Source: Nocardioides houyundeii
GTDB lineage: Bacteria > Actinomycetota > Actinomycetes > Propionibacteriales > Nocardioidaceae
Assembly: GCF_002865585.1 (NCBI RefSeq)
Contig: NZ_CP025581.1
Location: 1,674,001-1,738,000, forward strand
DNA length: 64,000 nucleotides
Direction of reading: 5' to 3'
Each line of letters opens with the position of its first letter. Positions within the stretch are counted from its first letter, which is position 1. Positions 39,576 to 52,584 of this stretch are shown one piece after another. Made by a program: the position numbers and the translations under genes. The notes under the pieces were generated by a model that worked only from the letters and a program-made list of their open reading frames with translations, had not been told where the DNA came from and made no database searches.

Positions 39576-40427
39576 TCAGCGGATCCACTGCAGGCTGGCG
39601 TCCCGGGCCGCCTCCACCTGGGACCCGGTCTGGCGGCGCGCCATGCGCCGCAGCACCATCGGGGTCACCACGGCGCCGACCACCGCCCAGGCGCCCAGCA
39701 CGCCCACGGTCTCCAGCGTTCGCCAGCTGCCGCCGATCTCCAGCTCCGCGGCCTCGTCGGGCAGGAAGGCCGAGCGCATTCCCAGCGAGAGCCAGTACAT
39801 CGGGAAGAGCTGGGCCACGACCTGGAGCCAGCCCCACAGCTGCTGGATCGGGTAGAAGACCCCGGAGATGCCCGCGAGGGCCATCACGGGCAGCATCCCC
39901 CAGGTGCCGATCTTGGCCACCCCCGGGACCAGACCGCCGATCACCATCCCGATGGGCATCAGGGCCAGCAGCCCCAGCAGCAGCACCCAGACGACGGTGA
40001 ACCAGCCCGACGAGCTCGCCATCAGGCCGTCGAACAACCAGAAGCTCGGCACCAGGATGACCGTGAGCTGGGGGACCAGCCCCAGTGACTGCAGCAGCAG
40101 CTGGCCGGTGAAGTAGCCGCGGAGCCCGTGGGGCACCGCCTTGTAGCGCAGCAGGGTGCCGTCCTCCTTCTCCATGGCCAGGGTGGAGGCCGGACCGATC
40201 ACCACACCGAACGCCACCAGGGCGCCCAGGATGCTCGGCAGGGACACGGAGGGCAGGAGCAGGTCGGTCCCCGCTACCTCGGTGTTGCGGCGCAGGTAGA
40301 GGTAGCCGACGACCGCGGCGGCCGTGAACAGGTAGTAGCCCTGGTCCTGGGTGCTGCGGATGCTCTGGAGGAACTCCGTCCAGCCTCGCCGCACGCCCAG
40401 TCGGATCGCCTGCAGGGTGGGGCTCAT
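39576..40427 (-). CDS. ABC-2 type transporter permease
   Basis: A 283-residue membrane protein with about six hydrophobic helices, of the ABC-2 family. The segment EKEDGTLLRYKAVPHGLRGYF (positions about 86-106) is the typical cytoplasmic coupling helix, and GISGVFYPIQQL (about 186-197) the periplasmic-side loop before the last helices. ATGA overlap with the ATPase upstream. The pair probably exports a drug-like or lipid compound; the substrate is unknown. Confidence 0.88.
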   Translation of the reverse strand: MSPTLQAIRLGVRRGWTEFLQSIRSTQDQGYYLFTAAAVVGYLYLRRNTEVAGTDLLLPSVSLPSILGALVAFGVVIGPASTLAMEKEDGTLLRYKAVPHGLRGYFTGQLLLQSLGLVPQLTVILVPSFWLFDGLMASSSGWFTVVWVLLLGLLALMPIGMVIGGLVPGVAKIGTWGMLPVMALAGISGVFYPIQQLWGWLQVVAQLFPMYWLSLGMRSAFLPDEAAELEIGGSWRTLETVGVLGAWAVVGAVVTPMVLRRMARRQTGSQVEAARDASLQWIR

Positions 40428-41338
40428 CGGGTCACCTCGCTGAAGAGCTGGGCCGCGGCGTCGGTGTGCCCGGCCTCGTGCTGACGGACCAGTGAGAGGT
40501 AGGCGTCCTCCAGGCTCGCCCGGCGTACCTCCAGGTCACGGATGTCATCCCCGTGGTGCAGCAGCTCCCGGACGAACGCGGTGGCGTCGAGCACCGACTC
40601 CGAGTGCGCGCGGCCGCTCTGGGTCCACCTGACCTGTGACTCACCCTCGACCCGCCGCGACAGACCCCCGACGGTGTCGTCCGCGACGATCCGGCCGCCG
40701 GCCAGCACCAGCACCCGGTCCGCGAGCTTCTCGGCCTCGTCGAGGTCGTGGGTGGTGAGCAGGATCGTCGTCCCCTCGGCCTCCCCGAGGCGCCGCACGA
40801 GCTCGTGGAACTCCCGCCGGGCCTGCGGGTCGAAGCTTGCGGTGGGCTCGTCGAGGAAGAGCAGCTCGGGCCGTCCCACGATGCCGACGGCGACGTCGAG
40901 GCGGCGCCGCTGGCCACCGGAGAGGGTCGCGATCTTGCGGTCGGCGAGCTCGGTGAGCCCCACGGTCTCCAGCAGCAGGTCGATGTCGTGCGGCCGACGC
41001 CGGTCCGGGGTGGAGAAGGGCGCGAAGTACCCGCCGAGGTGGGTGAGCAGCCGACGAGGCGTCCAGCGGGGATGGTCCCGCCAGGACTGCAGGACCACGC
41101 CGGTCCGGGCGCGCCAGGACTCGTCCGCGTTGGCCGGGTCCTGGCCCAGGACGCTCACCTCCCCGGCGGAGCGGATCCGGAAGCCCTCGAGGATCTCGAT
41201 CGTGGTGGTCTTGCCGGCGCCGTTGGGACCGAGCAGGCAGAGCACCTCCCCGGCGGAGATGTCGAAGTCGACGCCGGTGAGCACGTCGGTGCTGCCGTAG
41301 CGCATCCGCAGGCCTCGAACCGTGACTACCGGAGCCAT
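40424..41338 (-). CDS. ABC transporter ATP-binding protein
   Basis: A 304-residue ATPase. Walker [11 protein letters not shown] (about 38-47), signature [11 protein letters not shown] (about 138-148), Walker B LLFLDEPT (about 157-164), H-loop TTHD (about 191-194). After about residue 220 a C-terminal extension typical of drug-export (DrrA-type) ATPases ends in [17 protein letters not shown]. Start ATG with GGAGGTGCGGGAG upstream. Partner of the permease downstream; the unit interrupts an otherwise conserved priA-def-fmt order. Confidence 0.92.
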   Translation of the reverse strand: MAPVVTVRGLRMRYGSTDVLTGVDFDISAGEVLCLLGPNGAGKTTTIEILEGFRIRSAGEVSVLGQDPANADESWRARTGVVLQSWRDHPRWTPRRLLTHLGGYFAPFSTPDRRRPHDIDLLLETVGLTELADRKIATLSGGQRRRLDVAVGIVGRPELLFLDEPTASFDPQARREFHELVRRLGEAEGTTILLTTHDLDEAEKLADRVLVLAGGRIVADDTVGGLSRRVEGESQVRWTQSGRAHSESVLDATAFVRELLHHGDDIRDLEVRRASLEDAYLSLVRQHEAGHTDAAAQLFSEVTR

Positions 41339-41519
41339 CTCCCGCACCTCCACCCTCGTCGCCCGCGCGCAGAACGGGCCCACCCTAGGGTTCCCGCGGC
41401 CCGGTGCCCGGAGCTGTCCGCCGCCGGGGACGAGCCTCGACCGGGGGAGAGGAGCCAGGCGTTCGTAGACTGTCGTTGCGCACCCCTGTGTTCGTCGTCC
41501 TCGCAAGGAGCACCACCTC

Positions 41520-42064
41520 GTGGCAGTCCAGCCCATCCGTCTCTTCGGGGACCCGATCCTGCGTACGCGCGCGATCGAGGTCACCGACTTCGACAAGGAG
41601 GTCCGCACGTTGGTCACGGACCTCACCGACACCATGCTCGCCGCCCCCGGCGCCGGGCTGGCGGCCCCCCAGATCGGGGTGGGACTGCGCGTGTTCACCT
41701 GGAACGTCGAGGGGGAGATGGGGCACCTGGTCAACCCGACCCTGAGCCTGTCCGACGAGACGCAGGACGGGGCGGAGGGGTGCCTGTCGCTGCCCGAGCT
41801 CACCTACGACTGCCTGCGGGCGCTGCGGGTGGTGGCCACCGGCTTCGACATGTACGGCGAGCCGCTGCGGATCGAGGCCTCCGAGCTCCTGGCCCGGGCC
41901 CTGCAGCACGAGACCGACCACCTCGACGGGGTGCTGTTCATCGACCGCCTCGACGTCGAGGCACGAAAGGCTGCCATGAAGGCGATCCGCGAGTCCGACT
42001 GGTTCGGCCTGGAACGGCCCGTGGTCAAGGTCTCCCCGCACGCCACGCACGGGTTCGGCTCCTG

Positions 42065-42065
<1 letters not shown>
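41520..42065 (+). CDS. def: Peptide deformylase
   Basis: A 181-residue metalloenzyme removing the formyl group from nascent proteins. The three motifs are complete: [10 protein letters not shown] (about 43-52), EGCLSLPE (about 84-91) and QHETDHLDG (about 128-136). GTG start with AAGGAG 11 bases upstream. Directly coupled (TGATG) to fmt, which adds the formyl group to initiator tRNA. Confidence 0.96.
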
Positions 42066-43054
<989 letters not shown>

Positions 43055-43064
43055 GACACCCGGC

Positions 43065-43493
43065 ATGACCGAGCGCACGGACCGCGCGGCCCGACCCGAG
43101 GACATCGACGAGATCTGCCTGTCGCTGCCCGAGGTCGAGCTCGGGGTGTCGTGGGGTGACCGCCCCACCTACAAGGTGCCGAGCGGTCCCAAGGGTCGTG
43201 GCTTCCTGCTCTTCCGGATGCCGCACCCCACCGCGACCGACCCCGAGACCGGCGAGATGTACGACGACGTCGTGGTGATCACCGTCGCGGACGAGGCGGC
43301 CAAGGACGCCCTGGTGGCGGATCCGGGCACCCCCTTCTTCACCATTCCCCACCTCCGCCGAGCCAACGCGGTGCTGCTGCGCCAGTCGCAGGTCGGCGAG
43401 CTCGACCTCGGTGAGCTGCGCGAGGTCATCACCCAGGCATGGGCGGCCCGTGCCCCCAAACGACTCTTGAAGGAGTACCGCGACCATGGCTGA
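43065..43493 (+). CDS. MmcQ/YjbR family DNA-binding-like protein
   Basis: A 142-residue protein of the MmcQ/YjbR family (CyaY-like fold, double-stranded-DNA-binding-like). Conserved features: CLSLPEVELGVSWGDRPTYKV near 19-39, FLLFRMPHP, and the C-terminal VITQAWAARAPKRL. Family function is unknown; some members have been proposed to bind DNA. It overlaps the start of rsmB by eight bases. Confidence 0.85.
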   Translation: MTERTDRAARPEDIDEICLSLPEVELGVSWGDRPTYKVPSGPKGRGFLLFRMPHPTATDPETGEMYDDVVVITVADEAAKDALVADPGTPFFTIPHLRRANAVLLRQSQVGELDLGELREVITQAWAARAPKRLLKEYRDHG

Positions 43494-44901
43494 CCCCAGA
43501 CGCCGAGCCCCCCGGGCGGGCGGGCGTCCCCCGAAGCCACGCCCGGTCGCCGACCCGCCCCGCCGGGCAGCGTTCGAGGTGCTCAAGGCGGTGCGCGTCG
43601 ACGGCGCCTACCCCAACCTGGTGCTGCCCGAGGTGCTGCGTCAGCACGGGCTCGAGGCGCGCGACGCCGCGTTCGTCACCGAGCTGGTCTCCGGCACGCT
43701 CCGCCGTCGCGGCACGTACCAGGCCGTCCTGGCCGCCTGCGTGGACCGGCCGCTGGCCAAGGTGGAGGAGCGGGTCCTGGACGCGCTGCTGCTGGGCACC
43801 CACCAGCTGCTCTCGATGCGGGTGCCCGCACACGCGGCGATCAGCACCACCGTGGACCTGGTGCGGGCCACCACGGGCCAGGGGCCCGCCGGCTTCTCCA
43901 ACGCCGTGCTGCGCCGGGTCAGCGAGCACGACCTGTCCGCCTGGGTACGCCGGGTGGCCCCGGACCCCGCTCGCGACCCGCACGGCTTCGCCTCCGTCGC
44001 CCACTCCCACCCCCGCTGGGTGGTGGACGCGCTCGCCGCGGCGGTGGGGGAGGAGGAGCTGGAGGACCTGCTCGCTGCCGACAACGAGGCGCCCCGGGTG
44101 GTCCTGGTGGCGCGCCCGGGCCGCGCGGACCGTTCCGAGCTGCCAGGCGCCCCGACGGCGTACTCGCCGTACGGCGTGGTGCTGGAGGGCGGCGACCCGG
44201 GCTCGGTGCCGGCGGTGGCCCAGGGCCGCGCCGGGGTGCAGGACGAGGGCTCCCAGCTGGTGGCGATCGCCCTGGCTGCCGCTGACGTGCCGGCAGGCCG
44301 GGACGGCTCCGAGACTCAGCGCTGGCTCGACATGTGCGCGGGCCCCGGCGGCAAGGCGGCCCTGCTCGCAGCGCTGGCGGACCGCAGTGGTGCCACCTTG
44401 CTGGCCAGCGAGCGGCAGCAGCACCGCTCCGGCCTGGTGGCGCGTTCGCTGCGGGGGGCGGCCGGTGTGTCCGGCGTGGTCACCGCGGACGGCACCCGGC
44501 CGCCCTGGGCGCCGGAGACCTTCGACCGGGTGCTGGTCGACGTGCCCTGCACGGGCCTGGGAGCGCTGCGCCGCCGACCCGAGGCCCGGTGGCGGCGTAC
44601 GCCGGCGGACCTCGAGGCCCTGGTGCCGCTGCAACGGGCGCTGCTGGACTCCGCGCTGGACAGCGTGCGCCCCGGCGGCGTGGTCCTCTACGCCACCTGC
44701 TCCCCGGTGCTGGCGGAGACCGCAGGTGTGGTCACCGAGGTCCTCGCCGGGCGTGACGACGTTGCGTTGGAGGACATGTCGGGGCTGCTTCCAGGGGTCG
44801 CCGACGCCGCCGGACCGCTGCCCGGGACGGTGCAGCTGTGGCCGCACCGGCACCAGACCGACGCCATGTTCATGGCGCTGCTGCGGCGCAATCCCCGCTA
44901 G
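43486..44901 (+). CDS. rsmB: 16S rRNA (cytosine-967-C5)-methyltransferase family
   Basis: A 471-residue RsmB/Fmu-type methyltransferase. N-terminal NusB-like RNA-binding domain (about 25-160), then the SAM-binding domain with DMCAGPGGKAALLAAL (about 283-298), the motif DVPCTGLGALRRRPE (about 350-364) and the second cysteine in LYATCSP (about 405-411), both cysteines required for m5C chemistry. Same order fmt-rsmB-rpe as in mycobacteria, with one gene inserted before rpe. Confidence 0.95.
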   Translation: MADPRRRAPRAGGRPPKPRPVADPPRRAAFEVLKAVRVDGAYPNLVLPEVLRQHGLEARDAAFVTELVSGTLRRRGTYQAVLAACVDRPLAKVEERVLDALLLGTHQLLSMRVPAHAAISTTVDLVRATTGQGPAGFSNAVLRRVSEHDLSAWVRRVAPDPARDPHGFASVAHSHPRWVVDALAAAVGEEELEDLLAADNEAPRVVLVARPGRADRSELPGAPTAYSPYGVVLEGGDPGSVPAVAQGRAGVQDEGSQLVAIALAAADVPAGRDGSETQRWLDMCAGPGGKAALLAALADRSGATLLASERQQHRSGLVARSLRGAAGVSGVVTADGTRPPWAPETFDRVLVDVPCTGLGALRRRPEARWRRTPADLEALVPLQRALLDSALDSVRPGGVVLYATCSPVLAETAGVVTEVLAGRDDVALEDMSGLLPGVADAAGPLPGTVQLWPHRHQTDAMFMALLRRNPR

Positions 44902-44941
44902 CCGCGGCAGCACCTGGGGGACGGTGGTGGTCTCGGGACGC

Positions 44942-44947
44942 TAGCGT
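44942..44947 (+). promoter_or_regulatory. -10 box of the LigD-type polymerase gene
   Basis: TAGCGT six bases before the GTG at 44954; leaderless arrangement. Confidence 0.5.
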
Positions 44948-44953
44948 GGGCGA

Positions 44954-45913
44954 GTGCCCACGAAGTCACCAGCAGTCGAGCTCGAGGTGGACGGGCGCGT
45001 CGTCCGGGTCAGCAACCCCGAGCGGGTCTACTTCCCCGAGATCGGGGCGACCAAGCTCGACCTGGTGGAGTACTACCTCGCGGTCGGCGACGGAATCGTG
45101 AACGCCCTGCTGGAGCGCCCCTGCATGCTGCACCGGTTCCCCAAGGGGCTGGCCGGTGACAAGGTGCACCAGAAGCGGTTGCCCGCGGGAGCGCCGGACT
45201 GGGTGGAGACCGTGGAGCTGTTCTTCCCGCGCTGGAAGCGGACGGCCGATGAGCTGTGCGTCACCGAGCTGGCCCAGGTGATCTGGGCGGTGCAGATGTC
45301 GACGGTGGAGTTCCACCCGTGGAACAGCCGGCGCCACGACACCGAGAAGCCCGACGAGTGGCGCATCGACCTCGACCCGGGACCCGACTCCGACTGGGCC
45401 CAGGTGCGGCGCGTGGCCCACGTCGCCCACGAGGTCCTCGACGAGCTGGGGGCGACCGGATTCCCCAAGACCAGCGGCGGCAAGGGGATGCACATCTACG
45501 TGCGCATCGCCCCCGAGCACGGCTTCGCCGACGTACGGCGGGCCGCGCTGGCGTTCGCCCGCGAGGTGGAGCGCCGCTCGCCCACCGACGTCACCACCGC
45601 CTGGTGGCGCAAGGACCGGGATCCCGGCGCGCTCTTCGTCGACTACAACCAGAACGCCCGGGACCACACCATCGCCGCGGCCTACTCCGTGCGCGGGGCG
45701 CCCCGGGCCCTGGTCTCGACCCCGGTGTCCTGGGCGGAGGTCGACGAGGTGGAGCCGGACGACTTCACCATCCGGACGGTGCCGAAGCGCTTCGCCGAGC
45801 TCGGGGACCTGCACGCCGACATCGACGAGCAGGTCTTCGACCTGGCCCCGCTGCTGGAGTGGGCGGACCGTGACGAGGCGGCAGGCGCCCCGCCGCCGGC
45901 CGAGCCGGACTGA
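44954..45913 (+). CDS. LigD-type primase-polymerase domain protein
   Basis: A 319-residue stand-alone polymerase domain (AEP/PolDom) of the LigD family, used in non-homologous end joining to fill gaps with ribonucleotides or deoxynucleotides. The catalytic metal motif is DLDPGPDSDW (about 138-147), the nucleotide-binding motif SGGKGMHIYV (about 175-184) and the third acidic residue is in FVDYNQNAR (about 230-238). No ligase or phosphoesterase domain is fused, and no ku gene is next to it. Similar solo PolDoms are common in actinobacteria. GTG start and leaderless promoter separate it from rsmB. Confidence 0.9.
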   Translation: MPTKSPAVELEVDGRVVRVSNPERVYFPEIGATKLDLVEYYLAVGDGIVNALLERPCMLHRFPKGLAGDKVHQKRLPAGAPDWVETVELFFPRWKRTADELCVTELAQVIWAVQMSTVEFHPWNSRRHDTEKPDEWRIDLDPGPDSDWAQVRRVAHVAHEVLDELGATGFPKTSGGKGMHIYVRIAPEHGFADVRRAALAFAREVERRSPTDVTTAWWRKDRDPGALFVDYNQNARDHTIAAAYSVRGAPRALVSTPVSWAEVDEVEPDDFTIRTVPKRFAELGDLHADIDEQVFDLAPLLEWADRDEAAGAPPPAEPD

Positions 45914-45921
45914 GCGCCGCC

Positions 45922-45927
45922 TAGCAT
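45922..45927 (+). promoter_or_regulatory. -10 box of rpe
   Basis: TAGCAT seven bases before the GTG at 45935. Its ATG-containing end is also a possible earlier start codon. Confidence 0.5.
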
Positions 45928-45934
45928 GTGCGGC

Positions 45935-46600
45935 GTGGGAATCCAGATCACGCCGAGCATCCTGAACGCCGACCTAGCCGCCCTCGGAGCGGAGGTGGCA
46001 CGGATCCCTCATGCCGACTGGGTCCACGTCGACGTGATGGACAACCACTTCGTGCCCAACCTGACCCTCGGCCTGCCGGTGGTCGAGAGCCTGCTCAAGC
46101 ACACCGAGCTGCCGCTGGACGCCCACCTGATGATCGAGGACCCGGACCGCTGGGCGCCGGCGTACGCCGAGGTCGGCTGCGGCAGCGTGACCTTCCACGT
46201 CGAGGCGGCCAAGGCGCCGGTGCGGCTGGCGCGCGAGATCCGCGCCCAGGGCGCCCGCGCCAGCATGGCGCTCAAGCCGGCTACCCCGATCGAGCCCTAC
46301 GAGGCGCTGCTGCCGGAGCTCGACATGCTGCTGATCATGACCGTCGAGCCCGGTTTCGGCGGGCAGAAGTTCCTCGATCTCTGCCTGCCCAAGATCTCCT
46401 CGGCACGGGCGATGATGGACCGGCACGGGGTCGAGACCTGGTTGCAGATCGACGGCGGCGTGAGCATGGAGACGATCGAGCGCTGCGCGGAGGCCGGCGC
46501 CGACGTGTTCGTCGCCGGCTCCGCGGTCTACTCCGCACAGGACCCCGACCGGATGGTCCGTGACCTCAAGGCGAAGGCGGAGGCGGCAGCCGCGCGCTGA
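45935..46600 (+). CDS. rpe: Ribulose-phosphate 3-epimerase
   Basis: A 221-residue TIM-barrel enzyme interconverting ribulose 5-phosphate and xylulose 5-phosphate. It starts [16 protein letters not shown], has the metal ligands in [13 protein letters not shown] (about 30-42) and HLMI, and the flexible loop [11 protein letters not shown] (about 135-145), then QIDGGV. The GTG at 45935 is preferred to the in-frame ATG at 45926 because family members begin at this residue and the ATG lies in the -10 box. Confidence 0.95.
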   Translation: MGIQITPSILNADLAALGAEVARIPHADWVHVDVMDNHFVPNLTLGLPVVESLLKHTELPLDAHLMIEDPDRWAPAYAEVGCGSVTFHVEAAKAPVRLAREIRAQGARASMALKPATPIEPYEALLPELDMLLIMTVEPGFGGQKFLDLCLPKISSARAMMDRHGVETWLQIDGGVSMETIERCAEAGADVFVAGSAVYSAQDPDRMVRDLKAKAEAAAAR

Positions 46601-46941
46601 GCTCGACCGAGCACGACGGGGCCGGAGCGGCCCTGTTCAGCACCACCTCGCCGCTGGCGTACCCCATCTGGCCCTCGAACCGCCTCACGTCGGTACGACG
46701 CCAGGTGCGGCCGTCGTCCACCGACCGGGCCACCGCCATGAACGGGAAGAGGGTGGCGCCGTCTCCGCCGCCCACCACCGCCCGGACTCCGGGTGCCAGG
46801 CTCGGGATCCGTTGCTGGAGCAGTCCCGCGAGCTCGGGTCGGTCGGGGTACGGCGACACCGACCACTGGCTCCCGATCCGACCTGGTCCAGCGGTACCGC
46901 GCGTAGGTGGCGGTCCTGAACCCGTCCGCGCTCGACGTCAC
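46566..46941 (-). pseudogene. BNR/sialidase-like small gene, apparently frameshifted
   Basis: Two minus-strand frames join into a plausible protein: FRTATYARYRW in one (about 46941-46878) and SQWSVSPYPDRPELAGL followed by AVARSVDDGRTWRR in the other (to 46566). Removing one G of GG near 46875 restores one frame of about 124 residues. The SVDDGRTW segment resembles an Asp-box (BNR) repeat of sialidase-like propellers, but only one such unit is present. It converges on rpe with a 35-base overlap. The start is uncertain and the gene may be a remnant. Confidence 0.4.
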
Positions 46942-47068
46942 GGCATCGGCTGCCCGGCCGGGCGGGCCCCACACCGCATCGACGCGGATGCACACCAGCT
47001 GGACACCTGCGCGCCCCGTGCGGTGCGCTGTGGCAGAGTTGGGTCCGCAAGAGCAGAAACAAGAGCTC

Positions 47069-47195
47069 GCGTGCTCTGGGGGCGGTGAAACTCCGCACCG
47101 GCGGTGAAAGTCCGCGACCCGGCCACCTCCAGTGGTCGGTTGACCAGGTGAAACTCCTGGACCGACGGTCAAAGTCCGGATGAGAAGACGCACGC
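47069..47195 (+). ncRNA. FMN riboswitch (RFN element)
   Basis: All parts of the FMN aptamer are present: closing stem GCGTGC (47069-47074) with GCACGC (47190-47195), the paired GGCGGTGAAA and CACCGGCGGTGAAAGTCCGCG blocks near 47081-47116, and GACCGACGGTCAAAGTCCGGAT near 47160-47181. With FMN bound it would repress the rib operon. About 96 bases of expression platform separate it from ribD, whose ribosome binding site AGGAGG is at 47282-47287. Confidence 0.95.
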
Positions 47196-47291
47196 AGATC
47201 TTGTGGAATCCCTTCGTTCGACCTCTTCGGCGACGAGCGTTCCGCGAGATCACGCCCCCCGGTGCCCGCGAGGCCCAAGGCAGGAGGCGTG

Positions 47292-48341
47292 ATGGGAACG
47301 AGCCAGGCAGAGCAGCAGGCGATGCTGCGCGCCCTCGGGCTTGCCGCCTCCCCGGACGCACCGCTGGGTCCCAATCCGCGGGTGGGCTGCGTGCTGCTGG
47401 CACCGGACGGCAGCACCGTCGCCGAGGGGCACCACCGAGGTGCCGGCACGCCGCACGCGGAAGCCGATGCCCTGGCTCGGGCCGGTGCCGCCGCGCGCGG
47501 CACCACCGCGGTGGTCACCTTGGAGCCTTGCAACCACACCGGTCGCACCGGGCCGTGCGCCGAGGCACTGGTGAGCGCCGGCGTACGCCGGGTGGTCTTT
47601 GCCCAGGTCGATCCGAACCCGGTCGCCAGCGGCGGCGCACAGACGTTGCGCCAGGCCGGCGTCGAGGTGGAGTCCGGGCTCCTCGCCGAGCCGGCACGGG
47701 CAATCAACCGGGTCTGGACGTTCGCGGTGGAGCACCAGCGACCCTTCGTCACCTGGAAGTTCGCCACCACCCTGGACGGGCGGAGCGCGGCGGAGGACGG
47801 GACCAGCCGTTGGATCAGCTCGCGGCCCGCTCGGCTCGACACGCACCGGCTGCGCGCGCTGTGCGACACCATGCTGATCGGCACCGCCACGGTGGCGGTC
47901 GACGACCCCGAGTTCACCGTGCGCGACGAGCACGACCAGCCGCTCGAGCACCAGCCGCTGCGGGCCGTGATGGGCCTGCGCCACCTGCCCCCGGACCGCC
48001 GGGTCTTCAACGACCGTGCCGAGACGCTCCGGCTGCTCACCCGGGACCCGGCGGAGGCTCTGGCCACGCTGTTCGCCCGCGACCGCCAGCACGTCTTCCT
48101 GGAAGGCGGCCCAACCCTGGCGGCCGCGTTCCTCACAGCAGGCCTGGTCGATGAGGTCGTGGCCTACGTGGCGCCGTTGCTGCTGGGCGCAGGCCGGGCG
48201 AGCGTGGCGGACCTGGGCATCAGAACCATCGCCGACGCGCGCCGGCTCGACGTCACCGACGTCACGGTGCTGGGTGAGGGCACCGAGACCAATGTCCGCC
48301 TGACCCTGTCACCTGCCCCGTCGCCTGCAGAGAAGAGCTGA
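47292..48341 (+). CDS. ribD: Bifunctional riboflavin deaminase/reductase
   Basis: A 349-residue enzyme: the N-terminal deaminase has the zinc motif PHAEADAL (about 55-62) and EPCNHTGRTGPCAEAL (about 78-93), the C-terminal reductase (about 150-345) has TTLDGRSA and FLEGGPTLAAAFL. It carries out two steps after GTP cyclohydrolase II. ATG at 47292 follows AGGAGG; upstream GTG codons overlap that site. First gene after the FMN riboswitch; stop overlaps the ribE start. Confidence 0.95.
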   Translation: MGTSQAEQQAMLRALGLAASPDAPLGPNPRVGCVLLAPDGSTVAEGHHRGAGTPHAEADALARAGAAARGTTAVVTLEPCNHTGRTGPCAEALVSAGVRRVVFAQVDPNPVASGGAQTLRQAGVEVESGLLAEPARAINRVWTFAVEHQRPFVTWKFATTLDGRSAAEDGTSRWISSRPARLDTHRLRALCDTMLIGTATVAVDDPEFTVRDEHDQPLEHQPLRAVMGLRHLPPDRRVFNDRAETLRLLTRDPAEALATLFARDRQHVFLEGGPTLAAAFLTAGLVDEVVAYVAPLLLGAGRASVADLGIRTIADARRLDVTDVTVLGEGTETNVRLTLSPAPSPAEKS

Positions 48342-48975
48342 TGATGTTCACCGGAATCGTGGAGGAGCTCGGAACCGTGCACGCCGTGCAGGACCAGGGC
48401 GACGCCATCAGGCTCACCATCCACGCCGAGAGGGTCCTCGACGACGTGCACCTGGGCGACTCGATCGCCGTCAACGGCTGCTGCCTCACCGTCGCCGCGA
48501 CCGAGGCCTCCGGCGATCCCGGAGCCGTCGACCTCTGGACCGCAGACCTGATGCAGGAGACGCTGCGGCGCACCAGCCTGGCCGGGGTGGCGCCGGGGGA
48601 CCGGGTCAACCTCGAGCGCGCCGTCCTGGCGACCGCTCGGCTGGGTGGACACATCGTGCAGGGCCACGTCGACGGCGTGGGCACCGTGATCTCCCGCAGC
48701 CCCAGCGAGCACTGGGACCTGGTCGTCGTCTCGCTGCCCCCCGACCTGGCGCCCTACCTCGTCGAGAAGGGCTCCATCACCGTCGACGGCGTCAGCCTCA
48801 CCCTCGTCGAGGTCGCCGCGGACTCCTTCACCGTCAGCCTCATCCCCGAGACGCTGGCACGCACCACCTTGGGGACGCGTCACCCGGGCGACCGGGTGAA
48901 CCTCGAGGTCGATGTCATCGCCAAGCACGTGGAGAAGCTCCTGCGTGCCTACCTCCCCCAACCGAAGCAGGATTC

Positions 48976-48979
<4 letters not shown>
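48341..48979 (+). CDS. ribE: Riboflavin synthase alpha chain
   Basis: A 212-residue trimer-forming enzyme that dismutates two 6,7-dimethyl-8-ribityllumazine to riboflavin. Two lumazine-binding repeats: [10 protein letters not shown] start, NGCCLTV in repeat 1 (about 46-52) and [10 protein letters not shown] in repeat 2 (about 148-157), with [13 protein letters not shown] linking. The start could also be the next codon, giving [13 protein letters not shown] overlap with ribD. Confidence 0.95.
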
Positions 48980-51412
<2,433 letters not shown>

Positions 51413-51429
51413 GCTGCGCCGGCAACGCT

Positions 51430-51435
51430 TAGGCT
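51430..51435 (+). promoter_or_regulatory. -10 box of hisE
   Basis: TAGGCT seven bases before the GTG at 51443; the his unit is thus separate from the rib operon. Confidence 0.5.
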
Positions 51436-51442
51436 GGGTGGT

Positions 51443-51706
51443 GTGAAGACGTTCGAAGGACTCTGGGCCGAGCTCAACGACCTGGCAGTGACTCGCCCCG
51501 AGGGATCTGGCACCGTGCGCGCCCTGGAGGCGGGGGTCCATACGATCGGCAAGAAGCTGGTCGAGGAGGCCGCGGAGTCCTGGATGGCCGCGGAGCACGA
51601 GGGCAAGGAGCGCGCGGCGGAGGAGATCAGCCAGCTGCTGTACCACGCCCAGGTCCTCATGCTCGCCAGCGGCATCACGCTCGAAGACGTCTACGCACAC
51701 CTGTGA
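51443..51706 (+). CDS. hisE: Phosphoribosyl-ATP diphosphatase
   Basis: An 87-residue enzyme of the MazG-like fold, second step of histidine synthesis (PR-ATP to PR-AMP). Conserved [14 protein letters not shown] (about 37-50) and the EEISQLLYH segment (about 60-68) hold the Mg-binding acidic residues. Followed by hisG, as in mycobacteria. Confidence 0.94.
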   Translation: MKTFEGLWAELNDLAVTRPEGSGTVRALEAGVHTIGKKLVEEAAESWMAAEHEGKERAAEEISQLLYHAQVLMLASGITLEDVYAHL

Positions 51707-51717
51707 GGCACACACCC

Positions 51718-52584
51718 ATGTCCCAGTCCACCGGCAACGGCACGTTGCGGATCGCGGTCCCCAACAAGGGCGCCCTGTCCCAGTCCGCCTCCGAGATCCT
51801 GCGCGAGGCCGGCTACCGGCAGCGCAGCGACTCTCGTGAGCTCGCTCTGACCGACCCCGAGAACAACGTCGAGTTCTTCTACCTGCGTCCTCGCGACATC
51901 GCCCTGTACGTGGGGGAGGGCACCTTGGACGTCGGCATCACCGGTCGCGACCTGCTGCTCGACTCCGGGGCGAAGGCCGACGAGGTGCTGCGGCTGGGCT
52001 TCGGTCGCTCCAACTTCCACTTCGCCGGCCCTGCCGGCGCGTACTCCTCGGTGGACGACCTGGCGGGCAAGCGCATCGCCACCTCGTACGACGGCGTGGT
52101 GCGCACCTTCCTGGAGAGCCGGGGCATCGAGGCCACCGTGACCCGGCTCGACGGCGCGGTCGAGACGAGCATCCAGCTGGGCGTGGCCGACGTCATCGCC
52201 GACGTCGTGGAGACCGGGTCGACCCTGCGGGCTGCCGGGCTGGCTACGTTCGGTGAGGTGATCCTCTCCTCCGAGGCGGTCGTCATCACCCGGGGCGGGG
52301 AGCAGCCGGCCGGCTTCGAGATCTTCAAGCGCCGCGTCGAGGGGGTGCTGGTCGCCCGCAGCTACGTGATGATGGACTACGACATCCGCAGCGAGCAGGT
52401 CGGCGACGCCGTTGCCCTGACGCCCGGCATCGAGAGCCCCACCGTCTCGCCGCTGCACCGCGAGGGCTGGGTCGCGGTGAGGGCCATGGTCCCGCGCGAC
52501 GGAGCCCAGAGGCTGATGGACGAGCTCTTCGAGCTGGGCGCACGCGGCATCCTGCTCACCGACATCCATGCCTGCCGGCTCTGA
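51718..52584 (+). CDS. hisG: ATP phosphoribosyltransferase, long form
   Basis: A 288-residue HisG with the C-terminal ACT-like domain that binds histidine for feedback inhibition. LRIAVPNKGALSQSA (about 10-24), the PRPP region EATVTRLDGAVETSIQLGVAD (positions about 138-158) and DVVETGSTLRAAGL. The ATG at 51718 fits family starts; a GTG 15 bases earlier is also in frame. The last 17 bases overlap the PH-domain gene. Confidence 0.94.
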   Translation: MSQSTGNGTLRIAVPNKGALSQSASEILREAGYRQRSDSRELALTDPENNVEFFYLRPRDIALYVGEGTLDVGITGRDLLLDSGAKADEVLRLGFGRSNFHFAGPAGAYSSVDDLAGKRIATSYDGVVRTFLESRGIEATVTRLDGAVETSIQLGVADVIADVVETGSTLRAAGLATFGEVILSSEAVVITRGGEQPAGFEIFKRRVEGVLVARSYVMMDYDIRSEQVGDAVALTPGIESPTVSPLHREGWVAVRAMVPRDGAQRLMDELFELGARGILLTDIHACRL

